From the NCBI GenBank assembly GCA_013298265.1, contig JAAFHE010000005.1, forward strand, positions 1 to 19,721: DNA of 19,721 bases, given 5' to 3'. This stretch comes from Lysobacterales bacterium. Its GTDB lineage: Bacteria > Pseudomonadota > Gammaproteobacteria > Xanthomonadales > Rhodanobacteraceae. Under the pieces are notes generated by a model, which worked only from the letters and a program-made list of their open reading frames with translations, was not told the origin of the DNA and ran no database searches. Each line of letters begins with the position of its first letter. Within the stretch, counting starts at the first letter, position 1. Shown in pieces: positions 1-7,815 of the stretch. The translations under genes and the position numbers were made by a program.

Positions 1-417
1 ACCGTGCAGTCGCGTCGCTACGACGGTCGACCGCTGAAGAATTCCAACTTCGGTTTCGGCACGGTCGACCTTGCCGCGCCCACGCCGAAGAGCGACCAGG
101 GCGGCAGCCTGTGCGTGGCCAGCACGCACGTGAGCGGCGATGACGAATGCAGCGGCGACTATGCGGACTTCGCCCAGTCCTCGGCCGCCGCCGCGGTGGT
201 GACAGGTGCAGCCGCCCTGGTCTGGAGTGACCGCCGTTTCGGCAACTGCAGCGCCGAGCAGATGCGAACGCTGCTGCTGACCAGCCGCAGCCATTGCCTG
301 CCCGGACGCAGCTCCCGCAACGGCAGCGACTACGAAGTCTGCCTGCTCGACCTGGCGTTTCTCGCGGCGAAGGACACGGCGCGCGAGCAGGCGCTGTGCG
401 GCGGCGGCGTGCGCTGA
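1..417 (+). CDS. C-terminal end of a subtilisin-like (S8 family) serine peptidase, 5' truncated
   Basis: The frame is open from the first base, so this is the last ~138 residues of a longer protein; the GTG at 4 is just an internal Val codon. Two subtilase landmarks are visible. A GFGTVDLAAPT segment (about bases 55-84) matches the conserved strand before the active-site Ser in S8 peptidases. SSAAAAVVTGAAALVW (about 178-225) lines up with the GTSMAAPVVTGAAALV helix that carries the catalytic Ser. On that alignment the nucleophile is the Ser at 181-183, but the preceding Gly and the usual Pro are replaced (QSSAAAA instead of GTSxAAP). The catalytic Asp and His would lie upstream, outside the window. 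Several Cys residues suggest an exported, disulfide-bonded protein. The gene ends 7 bases before the stop of the convergent truC. Family assignment is fairly sure; activity is not. Confidence 0.62.
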   Translation, partial: TVQSRRYDGRPLKNSNFGFGTVDLAAPTPKSDQGGSLCVASTHVSGDDECSGDYADFAQSSAAAAVVTGAAALVWSDRRFGNCSAEQMRTLLLTSRSHCLPGRSSRNGSDYEVCLLDLAFLAAKDTAREQALCGGGVR

Positions 418-424
418 TCCCGCC

Positions 425-1192
425 TTACGGCGGCGATGCAACCGCCGACACCGTGCGCGCAGCCTCGTCCACCGCCTGGGTCCAGCCGAACGCAGCAAGG
501 ACGCGCTGCCAGCTCGCGTCCAGCGGCGCCTCGACGCACAGGCGCCGCTGTTGGAGCGGATGATCGAAGCTCAGGCGCCAGGCGTGCAGCAGCAGGCGAT
601 GCATGGACCAGTGGATGCGGAACAGACGATTGTGGTCGCCGCGGCCGTGCGTGGTATCGCCGATCAGATGATGCGAGGCATGCGCGAAATGGCGGCGGAT
701 CTGCTGGTAGCGGCCGGTTTCCGGCTGTACCACGAGCAGCGCATAGCGCTGCTGCTCGTAACGCCCCATCGCGATCGGCAGCTCAATCGTCGCGAGCCGT
801 CGCCAGTGCGTACGTGCTTCGCGCGCCGGACCCTTGAGGCTCGCGCCGCTGAGCGGATGGTCGATGCAGCCGCTTTCCGCGGGCCAGCCGCGCACAACCG
901 TCAGGTATTCCTTGCCAACGCTGCGCGCCATGAGCTGTTGACCGAGCTGTGCGGCGATCTCGCGCGAGCGCGCGACGAGCAGTACGCCGCTGGTCGCGCG
1001 GTCCAGCCGGTGGGCGAGATAGAGCGTGCCGCCGACCTGCGCGCGCAGGCGGTCGATGACATAGTCCTCGTCGGCGCCAACGAGGTTGCTGCGATGCACG
1101 GCCAGGCCCGGCGGCTTGTCGACGACGACCAGCGCGTCGTCCTGGTAGAGCAGGGTTAGCGGCGGCACTGCAGAAGTCGGTGCGGTATTCAT
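425..1192 (-). CDS. truC: tRNA pseudouridine(65) synthase TruC (RluA family)
   Basis: 255 residues, close to the ~260 of E. coli TruC, which isomerises U65 in the acceptor/T-stem region of some tRNAs. The RluA-family active site HRLDRATSG is at residues 61-69, with catalytic Asp64. The N-terminal VDKPPGLAVH segment (24-33) is typical of the family. The GDTTHGRGDHNRLFR stretch (178-192) is, as I recall, the feature that separates TruC from RluA, RluC and RluD. The frame is open 40 codons further upstream, but the ATG at 1192 is preferred: it overlaps the stop of the S46 peptidase gene as ATGA (1189-1192), and conserved sequence begins just after it. This implies translational coupling in a two-gene operon, although no functional link between the two enzymes is obvious. 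Confidence 0.9.
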   Translation of the reverse strand: MNTAPTSAVPPLTLLYQDDALVVVDKPPGLAVHRSNLVGADEDYVIDRLRAQVGGTLYLAHRLDRATSGVLLVARSREIAAQLGQQLMARSVGKEYLTVVRGWPAESGCIDHPLSGASLKGPAREARTHWRRLATIELPIAMGRYEQQRYALLVVQPETGRYQQIRRHFAHASHHLIGDTTHGRGDHNRLFRIHWSMHRLLLHAWRLSFDHPLQQRRLCVEAPLDASWQRVLAAFGWTQAVDEAARTVSAVASPP

Positions 1193-3387
1193 CCCTGCGC
1201 CGGCACGCGCATTTCCGCCAGCAGCCAGTGCGCCGGGTAGACCTTCTCCATGAGCCAGCGCAGATAGCGCAAGTCCACATGTACGGCGCGCTTGTAGCGC
1301 GGATCGAACCACCAGCTCGCGCTGACGGATTCCCAGTTGCTGTCGAAATTCAGGCCGATCAGCTCGCCGCGCGCGTTGAGCACGGGCGATCCGGAGTTTC
1401 CGCCGGTGGTGTCGAGGTTGGTCAGGAAGTTGACCGTCTGCGTGCCCAGCGCCGGGTCAGCGGTCTGGCCGAAGTCGCCCCTGGCGATCGCCGCGAGCAG
1501 CGGCCCGGGCGCGGCGAAGGGATCCTCTCCGGTATTTTTTTCCACAATGCCCGCCACGGTCGTTACCGGGCGGTAGTCCACGCCGTCGCGCGGGCTGAAT
1601 CCGGCGACGCGGCCATAGCTGACGCGCAGGGTCTGGTTCGCATCGGGGAACAGCGGCTTTTTCTGGTGCATGTACCAGCGTTTGAGCGCGGCCATGTAGG
1701 CAGGACGCAGGCGCAGCAGCTCGCCGTCACGCCGCTTGCGCTCCTGTTCAAGGCGCAGCAGCGCCGGCTGGATGCGCGCGGCCAGCGCAAGCAGCGCGTC
1801 GTCGCTCGCGCGCACGCTCGGCGGTTCGGCCTTCATCTGTCCGAGGCGGAACGCCTCATCGCCGAGCCGGGTTGCGGCATAGACGCGGGCCAGCGTCGCC
1901 TCGGCCGATTCCGCATCGGTGCCGAAGGCCGCATCCAGGTCGGCGACGCGCTGCGCCGGCGGCAGTTCGCGGTAGCGCCGCAGCAGTTCCCGCAGCAGTG
2001 CCTGTTCCGCGCCCGCGGCGTAGCGGCGCTGCACCTGCCTGAGCTGCGCTTCGATCAGGTTCTCGTCGCGCACCTGGAACCCGGCTTCGCGCTGCGCGTC
2101 GGGCTTGTCGCGCTCCAGCGCGAGACGCTGCAGCGTATTGGCCGCGCGCAGCAGCTGGGTCTGGGTCAGGATCAGGTTGAGGATCAGGTCGCGCTCGCGC
2201 GTCGCCGACGCCTGCGTGAGCTCGGCCTGCACCGCCTCGATACGGCGCAGGGTTTCGCCGCTGTCCAGGCAGCGCTCGCCCTTGGCGCAGCGGCCGTTGC
2301 CGCCACCATCGTGCTGCAACCAGGCAAGCATGGCCTGCTCCGCCTCGGCGCGCTGGCGCCGCGCGTCGCTGCGCAACAGTCCGGTGCGTTCGCCGCTCGC
2401 ACGCTTGCTGTTGTTCTTCAGGCTCGCGAGCTGGCTGGCGTATTTCACCGCCGCATCCGCGTCGCTGCCGCCTTCACGCTGGATGATGCCGATCAGCGCG
2501 TCGAGCGCTTCGACATTGGCCGCGAGTCCCCAGTCGATGCGTTCGGCGAACTCGCTCGCGAGGCGATGCCGGTAGGTGATGCCCGGATAGCCGGCGAGCA
2601 TGGCGAAATCGCCGTCCTTGGGGCCGTCGCGCGCGATCTGCAGGTGCGCCGGCGGGGTATATGGCCGGTTCGCGGCGTTGTAGTCGGCCGGCTGGCCGTC
2701 GGCGCCGACGTAGGCGCGCAGCAAGGTGAAATCACCGCTGTGGCGCGGCCACATGAAATTGTCGATCTCGTCGCCGTACTTGCCGATCGCGCTGGGCGGC
2801 GCATAGACCAGGCGCACGTCGCGCAGCTCCAGCTGCTGGATGCGGTAGAACTCGGCGCCATAGTCCATCGTGGCGACGCTGCAGCGGCGTCCGCGCAGCG
2901 CTTCGCACTCGGCCACGATGGCCTTGCTCGCGCGGTCGATCGCGTCGAAATAGGCGAGGCCTTTCTTGCCCTCGGCCGTCTCGAGCACGCGCGCGGTCAC
3001 GCGGTCGAAGCGTTCGGTCACGAGCACGCGGAAATCCGGGCTGCCGTGCAGTTCGCCGGTCGCGTCGGCCGCGGCAAAGCCGCTGTCCAGCAGATTGCGT
3101 TCGGGCGTGCTGTTGTACTGGATGACGCCGTAGGCGACGTGGTGGTTGGTCACGAGCAGACCCTGGCCCGACACGAACGCACCGGTGCCGCCGCCGGCTT
3201 TCACCACCGCGCTGAGCGGTGCAGCGGTCAGATCCGCCAGGGCGGCCGGGTCTCCCTGGAACCCGGCGGCGCGTAGCTGCGGCGCCAGCTCCGGTAACTG
3301 GTTCGCCATCCACATGCCCTCGTCGGCCGCAGCGGCAAGGGCCAGGCAGGAGGTCAAAACCAGGGCGAGCGGGCGCAACACGGGCAT
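1189..3387 (-). CDS. S46 family dipeptidyl-peptidase (DPP7/DPP11-like), secreted
   Basis: 732 residues, near the family's usual ~700-720. S46 enzymes are periplasmic or secreted serine exopeptidases that remove dipeptides from oligopeptide N-termini; they are common in Xanthomonadales and Bacteroidetes. The N-terminus is a signal peptide, probably cut after the Ala run near residue 21. The chymotrypsin-like triad is recognisable: His83 in TNHHVAYG, Asp219 in MWPRHSGDFTLLRAY, and Ser665 in TTGGNSGSPVLN. The residue 18 after the catalytic Ser, which separates DPP7 (Gly) from DPP11 (Arg), is Ser683 here (FDSNW), so P1 preference cannot be assigned. A long helical region (about 300-560) matches the alpha-helical cap. 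An LTSC lipobox-like string at 11-14 is probably fortuitous because the hydrophobic stretch before it is short. No convincing Shine-Dalgarno is seen. The stop overlaps the truC start. Confidence 0.92.
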   Translation of the reverse strand: MPVLRPLALVLTSCLALAAAADEGMWMANQLPELAPQLRAAGFQGDPAALADLTAAPLSAVVKAGGGTGAFVSGQGLLVTNHHVAYGVIQYNSTPERNLLDSGFAAADATGELHGSPDFRVLVTERFDRVTARVLETAEGKKGLAYFDAIDRASKAIVAECEALRGRRCSVATMDYGAEFYRIQQLELRDVRLVYAPPSAIGKYGDEIDNFMWPRHSGDFTLLRAYVGADGQPADYNAANRPYTPPAHLQIARDGPKDGDFAMLAGYPGITYRHRLASEFAERIDWGLAANVEALDALIGIIQREGGSDADAAVKYASQLASLKNNSKRASGERTGLLRSDARRQRAEAEQAMLAWLQHDGGGNGRCAKGERCLDSGETLRRIEAVQAELTQASATRERDLILNLILTQTQLLRAANTLQRLALERDKPDAQREAGFQVRDENLIEAQLRQVQRRYAAGAEQALLRELLRRYRELPPAQRVADLDAAFGTDAESAEATLARVYAATRLGDEAFRLGQMKAEPPSVRASDDALLALAARIQPALLRLEQERKRRDGELLRLRPAYMAALKRWYMHQKKPLFPDANQTLRVSYGRVAGFSPRDGVDYRPVTTVAGIVEKNTGEDPFAAPGPLLAAIARGDFGQTADPALGTQTVNFLTNLDTTGGNSGSPVLNARGELIGLNFDSNWESVSASWWFDPRYKRAVHVDLRYLRWLMEKVYPAHWLLAEMRVPAQG

Positions 3388-3500
3388 GGCGTAGTCCGGG
3401 GCAAAAAGCGGCCGGCAACCATAGCAATCCGCCCGCGGCCCCGGTAGTGCGACTGGGCCTGTCTACGCCGCCGGCACGCCACAAGCGCCGCGCAGAACCA

Positions 3501-3869
3501 TCAGATCGTCACGGCGCTGCCATCGGGCCGGTGCAGCGGCGGCAGCAGGCGCACAGCGCTCTGCAGATCGCCGCGTTCAAGCGCGTTGACGAAGGGGACG
3601 CCGTTGGCAAGGGCGAGCAGGCGGCTGCCCGCGATAGACCAGGCCCGGTCCGGCGATTCGCTGCCGTCGAGATAGTTAGCAGCCATCCGCCGCACCAGCG
3701 GCGCATAGCGCGTGGCAACGTCAACGCGCGCGGTCGCCGGTCCGGCGGATTCGCTTATGGACACGCGTTTCGCCGGGTCGGCCGCGTCGCGCGACGCGGC
3801 CGGAGAATAGGCGCCGATCACGGAAGCCAGCAGGACGGTAGCGCTGGCATAAATCAGGGACAGGTACAT
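3501..3869 (-). CDS. Small secreted protein homologous to the tail of the neighbouring serine hydrolase
   Basis: 122 residues. Residues 53-122 align without gaps to residues 456-525 of the serine hydrolase encoded just upstream on the same strand, with 46 of 70 positions identical by my count, and both proteins end at the same place. The signal peptides also resemble each other (MYLSLIYASATVLLA against MRFSLLYSATVAALA), but this protein lacks the lipobox Cys, so it would be released rather than lipidated. The SxxK, YxN and third catalytic motifs are absent. The simplest reading is a tandem duplicate that lost its catalytic core in frame, leaving signal peptide, linker and C-terminal module. 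The frame is intact and the start at 3869 has a GAGG motif 6 bases upstream, so it may still be expressed. The tail module has no function I recognise; protein binding or inhibition of the parent enzyme are only guesses. Confidence 0.65.
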   Translation of the reverse strand: MYLSLIYASATVLLASVIGAYSPAASRDAADPAKRVSISESAGPATARVDVATRYAPLVRRMAANYLDGSESPDRAWSIAGSRLLALANGVPFVNALERGDLQSAVRLLPPLHRPDGSAVTI

Positions 3870-3885
3870 GAGTGGCCTCGCGCCG

Positions 3886-3970
3886 CAGGAATCGGTGGAT
3901 GCCTATGCGTACGCAGGGGCGACAGGGCATGGACCACATGCACCGCCGCGGCGAGGAATCAGGAATCGGT
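3886..3970. repeat. 11-base direct repeat bracketing the small gene's leader
   Basis: CAGGAATCGGT occurs at 3886-3896 and again at 3960-3970, in the 152-base gap between the small secreted-protein gene and the serine hydrolase gene. The second copy is preceded by a partial repeat (GAGGAATC, 3953-3960). It may be a trace of the tandem duplication that produced the two related genes, or a protein-binding site. No convincing promoter was seen in this gap. Confidence 0.4.
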
Positions 3971-3978
3971 CACGACGA

Positions 3979-4004
3979 AAAGGGCGGACCAAAGTCCGCC
4001 CTTT
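3979..4004 (-). terminator. Rho-independent terminator of the serine hydrolase gene
   Basis: A perfect 11-base-pair stem (3979-3989 with 3994-4004) closes on a 4-base loop. Read on the minus strand, it lies 17 bases after the hydrolase stop codon, and its 3' arm runs into a short U tract (CCCTTTTCG). It separates the hydrolase from the related small gene, so the latter probably needs its own promoter between about 3870 and 3978. Confidence 0.8.
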
Positions 4005-4021
4005 CGCCGCTACCGCGTCGG

Positions 4022-5599
4022 CTACGGCGTGACGGGACTGCCGTCGGGCCAGCGCAGCGTCGGCAGCAGCTGCACCGCTGCCGGGAAATCACCGCGTTCC
4101 AGCGCTGCGACGAAGCTGCGGCCATTGCCGAGCGTCATCAGCTCGCGACGCGCGACCGACCAGGCACGTTCCGGCGACTCGCTGCCGTCGAGATAGCTTG
4201 CCGTCATGCGCCGGACCAGCGGTTCGTAGCGACTGGCGATGCCGCCCCAGGCCGGCGGGGTGTCGTTCACCGCAGCACCACCCTTGACCGGCGTGCCGAT
4301 GCCGCCGACCGGCGGAACGTTCGCGGTCGAGGCCAGCAGAGCGTGGATGTCGTTGGTCAGTCCCTGCCGTGTGCCGCTCTGGTTGCAGAGGAACGCGACG
4401 CCCCAGCTACCGCCTTCGTCGTTCGGCCAGATTTTCATGTCCGCGGTATAGCCGGCGATGTTGCCGCCCTTGCCGAACCACAGTCCCTGCGCGGCCGAAC
4501 CCAGCTCAAGACCCAGGCCCAGGCGCAGTCCGCCATCGTTGGCGTAGTAGTTGCGCATCGTGGCGTCGATGGTCGCCTTCGGAATGACCGCGTCGCTCTG
4601 CAGGATCAGCATGAGGCGCGAAAGATCACCGATGGTCATCGACCAGCCACCGGCCGGTCCTTCCCAGCCCCAGCCGCCGCCGCTGGTGTAGTTGGCAACG
4701 GCGCCGTTGCCGTCGTAGCCGGTCGCATGGTTCTTGATGTCGCCGGCGCGGAAGCCGGTGTTGAGGCAGGCGCTGATCATGGTCGGTTCGGTGGCTGACG
4801 TGCCGCGTGCGACCTTGTTCCAGATGTAGTTCTCGTAGCCGCGCGCCTTGAGCGGGATGTCGGCTGCGCGACTGCGCTGGTCGACGAGCGCGCCCGCGAT
4901 GGTGTAGCCAGTGTTGGAGTACGACGCGGCTCCGCCCGGAGCGGCAGTCTGGTTGTCGTCGTCGTTGCCGTAGCCCGGAAATACCAGGCGCGGCCGCAGC
5001 GACGGCCAGGCTATGCCCATGCCGGCGTAGAACGCGTTGATCCCGGCCAGGCTGTTGAACGGGCCGTTGGCGAAGCTCGGATCGCGTACGAGACCGGCTT
5101 TGTGGATCAGCAGCTGCTTGAGCGTGAAATCGCCGTGGGCCAGCGGGGCTTCGCCCAGGGCCGCATAGACGGGGCTGTCGAGCGTGAGCTCGGTATCCAT
5201 TTCCAGGCGCAGCGCGGCGAGCGCAGTCAGGGTCTTGGAAATCGAGCCGATCGCCGCCGGCGTCGCGACGGTGAAGGGACGATCGGTGGCCACGTCGGCC
5301 AGGCCGTAGCCGCGCAGCAGCGCGATCTGGTCGCCCCGCGTAATGCCGATGCCGCAGCCGGCGATGTCGACCGGCGTCGCTGCCATGTAGTCCTGCATGA
5401 GCGCATCGATCTGCGCGATCTTCGCGGGGCTGAGGCCGCCTTCGTTCTGCGGCAGATTGATGTATTTCGCGTCCTTGACTTCGACCAGACCTACGTTGAC
5501 GTCGCTGCACTGGTTGGCGCCGGTATCGACCGGGGCACACGCGGAAAGGCCGACGGCGAGTGCAGCGACAGTCGCGCTGTACAAAAGGGAGAAACGCAT
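4022..5599 (-). CDS. Serine hydrolase, beta-lactamase/esterase (class C-like, PF00144) lipoprotein
   Basis: 525 residues from the ATG at 5599, which has AGAGG (5606-5610) 6 bases upstream; the frame continues 18 codons further without a better start. The N-terminus is a lipoprotein signal with lipobox LSAC and modified Cys21. Catalytic motifs of the serine beta-lactamase/penicillin-binding fold are in order: S119-I-S-K122 (SxxK nucleophile and general base), Y227-S-N229 (YxN), and GKGGNIAGY around 376-384 in place of the KTG/HTG motif. The family includes class C beta-lactamases, D-aminopeptidases and esterases, and the sequence does not decide among them. The catalytic domain runs to about 430. 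After a Gly/Pro linker, residues 455-525 form a separate module that recurs as the neighbouring 122-residue protein. The gene is divergent from the beta-helix gene and followed by a strong terminator. Confidence 0.85.
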   Translation of the reverse strand: MRFSLLYSATVAALAVGLSACAPVDTGANQCSDVNVGLVEVKDAKYINLPQNEGGLSPAKIAQIDALMQDYMAATPVDIAGCGIGITRGDQIALLRGYGLADVATDRPFTVATPAAIGSISKTLTALAALRLEMDTELTLDSPVYAALGEAPLAHGDFTLKQLLIHKAGLVRDPSFANGPFNSLAGINAFYAGMGIAWPSLRPRLVFPGYGNDDDNQTAAPGGAASYSNTGYTIAGALVDQRSRAADIPLKARGYENYIWNKVARGTSATEPTMISACLNTGFRAGDIKNHATGYDGNGAVANYTSGGGWGWEGPAGGWSMTIGDLSRLMLILQSDAVIPKATIDATMRNYYANDGGLRLGLGLELGSAAQGLWFGKGGNIAGYTADMKIWPNDEGGSWGVAFLCNQSGTRQGLTNDIHALLASTANVPPVGGIGTPVKGGAAVNDTPPAWGGIASRYEPLVRRMTASYLDGSESPERAWSVARRELMTLGNGRSFVAALERGDFPAAVQLLPTLRWPDGSPVTP

Positions 5600-5805
5600 A
5601 AAACACCTCTGCGGATAGCGAGTGAAGGCGGAATGCTCACTTCTGCTCAGCACATACGACGCTGGTTGCGTGCAGGGATCATCGCCTCGCGTTCATCGTG
5701 GATTTCGCACTCTCAGTGTTCCGTTCCGCCGCCGCTTTGCGTTGCTCGCGTGTCCTGCAGCGGCGCCGTACTGCGCTTGATGCCAGCACGCACCCGGAGA
5801 TCCCG

Positions 5806-7770
5806 ATGAAACGACTGCTTGCGCTCACCGTGCTGTTCTGCGCCGGCGGCGCGCACGCAGCGATCTGGCCCTCCGCCGCAGCGCCCTGCAACGGCACCTT
5901 GCAGGCCTGCATCGACGGCACGGCCGCCGGGGGGGCCGTGCTTATCCGCAGTTCCTCGCTGATCAACGAGGAACTCGTCATCAACAAGAGCTTCTCGCTG
6001 TTCGCCGCCCCGGGCTACCGGCCCAGACTCGCCAGCTCGCGCAGCATTGCGGCCTCGGCCCCCTCCGGCGCGAGCTACTTCCTCGAAGTCCGCGGCATCG
6101 ACCTCACGCGGGGCCGGCTCACGGCCAACGCCAGCGGCGCGACTGACGCGAGCATCACGCTGGAGCGCATCAACGTCGACGAAGGCCTGTTCTCCGCTGC
6201 GATCGAAATCGTCGGCGGCAGTGGCACGCTGACGCTGGACATCAGCAACTGCCGCATCCGCAAGCCGGCGAACCTGGCCGAGCCGGGGCAGCGCGCGATC
6301 GGCATAGCCGCGCTCGGCAGTCAGGCGCGCCTGAAGCTGTTCCACAACCGCATCGACATCGACGAAAGCGATGCCGGTGCCGCGATCCGCCTGCGTACCA
6401 GCGGCAACACGTATTTCAGTGCGGTCGGCAACGATATCCGTGGACGCAACTACATGGCCGGCATCAATGCTGTGCAGACGGGTGCGGGTAGCATCCTCAA
6501 CGCGAATTTCCTCAGCAACGTCGTGCGCGGCCAAGCCGGCGGCGTGGAATCCCCCGGTGCGCTCAGCATCAAGGTCGATGCCGGTACGGCGCGCGTGGTG
6601 ATGCGGAACAACACGCTCGTGCGCAACCAGAACGGCATTGCACTCAGCGGTGCGGGCAGCCTCGCGCCGTCGAGCATCGACCGCAACGTCATCGCGTGGA
6701 ATACGAGTGGGCTGACCATTCCGGCCGCGCAGCAGGGCCAGGTCAGCGTCGACAACAACCTGATCCATGCCAACGGCAGCAATGCCTACATCGCCGGCAG
6801 CGCCAACCTCGCGACCGACCCCCAACTGATCAGCCAGCACAACCTGCGTCCGGCCCCGGGCTCGCCGGTACTCGGTGCCGGCACCTTCGCCAGTACGATC
6901 AATCCGCTCGTCACGCTGCCCGAACTCGACGCCGACGGTCTGGTCCTGGGGCGGGTCAACACCGACCTCGGCGCCTACCAGCGGCACGGCGTCCATCGCC
7001 TCCACCGCGCGGTCGGTGGCAGCGGCACCCTGTCGGGGCCGGGCATACCGGCCGGCGGCTTCGTACCGTTCGTGGTCAGCCAGAACTGGAATCCCGACGG
7101 AGGCGTCGGCGTCTACAACAACGTCGCGGTCGGGCTGAGCTACGGCAGCTTCTGGCAGATCTTCAACCAGAACTTCACGGCACTGCCGGCCAACAGCGCG
7201 TTCAACGTCTTCGTGCCGTCGCGAAACAACCTGCCGTTCCAGGACACCTCGACCAGCACGACCAGCCCCAATGCGCCCTTCACCGGCATACCGACGGCCC
7301 TGCGCAACGATTCCAGCCTGTTCTGGCTGTTCACGCTCAACCGCACGATGACGCCGACCCTGGGCGCGTTGAATCCGCATCCGGTCGCGCTGCTGTATTT
7401 CGGCGGCTGGAGCCTGCACAACACCGACGACGCGGATTTCCCGCAGAACGCGAGTTATTCGCTGTACTGGCAGGAAATGAGCCCGAACGCCTATGTGCAC
7501 TATGTCAGCGCGGCCAACCGCAGCGGCAACATCACCACACTCGACCATCCGCTGCTCAACGGCAATCCCTGCGCACTCGTGCAGTTTTCCGCCAGCACCG
7601 CCGGCGGCGTGTTCAACCCGCATGAGCTTGGCGTCTACTACACGGGCTCGCGCTGGGCGCTGTTCAACCAGGACGGCGCGACCCTCGCCGACGATGTGGC
7701 CATGAACGTGCTGGTTGATCCGGCCCAGGCCGAATTCTGCGACCGGCTGTTCGCCGATGGGTTCCAGTAG
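5806..7770 (+). CDS. Secreted right-handed beta-helix protein with duplicated C-terminal repeat and DGF-type tail
   Basis: 654 residues from the ATG at 5806 (GGAG at 5796-5799, 6-base spacer); the upstream open extension lacks protein-like sequence. The signal peptide ends at AHA (about residue 18). Residues ~30-390 are rich in short N/G/I-V turns (for example ISNCRI, FHNRIDI, NNTLVRNQNGI, IDRNVIAWN, DNNLIHANG), the pattern of parallel beta-helix (PbH1, pectate-lyase-like) coils, and end in a PGSPVLGAG/TDLGAYQ segment typical of such proteins. Two related ~50-residue repeats follow at about 419-470 and 589-637, sharing GGV, N, G-x-Y, W-x-x-FNQ and A-x-NV-x-V positions; from memory they resemble repeats annotated as DUF7452 (unverified). 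The protein ends CDRLFADGFQ, a tail I associate with secreted proteins of Dokdonella/Lysobacter relatives. No catalytic residues of a polysaccharide lyase can be assigned, so the role (glycan binding, adhesion or hydrolysis) is open. Confidence 0.75.
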   Translation: MKRLLALTVLFCAGGAHAAIWPSAAAPCNGTLQACIDGTAAGGAVLIRSSSLINEELVINKSFSLFAAPGYRPRLASSRSIAASAPSGASYFLEVRGIDLTRGRLTANASGATDASITLERINVDEGLFSAAIEIVGGSGTLTLDISNCRIRKPANLAEPGQRAIGIAALGSQARLKLFHNRIDIDESDAGAAIRLRTSGNTYFSAVGNDIRGRNYMAGINAVQTGAGSILNANFLSNVVRGQAGGVESPGALSIKVDAGTARVVMRNNTLVRNQNGIALSGAGSLAPSSIDRNVIAWNTSGLTIPAAQQGQVSVDNNLIHANGSNAYIAGSANLATDPQLISQHNLRPAPGSPVLGAGTFASTINPLVTLPELDADGLVLGRVNTDLGAYQRHGVHRLHRAVGGSGTLSGPGIPAGGFVPFVVSQNWNPDGGVGVYNNVAVGLSYGSFWQIFNQNFTALPANSAFNVFVPSRNNLPFQDTSTSTTSPNAPFTGIPTALRNDSSLFWLFTLNRTMTPTLGALNPHPVALLYFGGWSLHNTDDADFPQNASYSLYWQEMSPNAYVHYVSAANRSGNITTLDHPLLNGNPCALVQFSASTAGGVFNPHELGVYYTGSRWALFNQDGATLADDVAMNVLVDPAQAEFCDRLFADGFQ

Positions 7771-7815
7771 CGGTCTGTCGACGCTTCGCGCGATTCGGGT
7801 AGCATTCGCAGCGCC

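Noticed and set aside
420..433. Small hairpin CCGCC-TTAC-GGCGG between the convergent S8 peptidase and truC genes
   Set aside because: Only five base pairs and no U tract, so it is not convincing as a terminator.
1180..3276. 698-residue open frame on the plus strand opposite the S46 peptidase
   Set aside because: It is the antisense shadow of a well-supported gene; its sequence is Arg/Ala/Gly-rich with no domain or start signals.
3346..3357. LTSC lipobox-like string in the S46 peptidase signal
   Set aside because: The hydrophobic stretch before the Cys is too short and a normal Ala-rich cleavage site follows.
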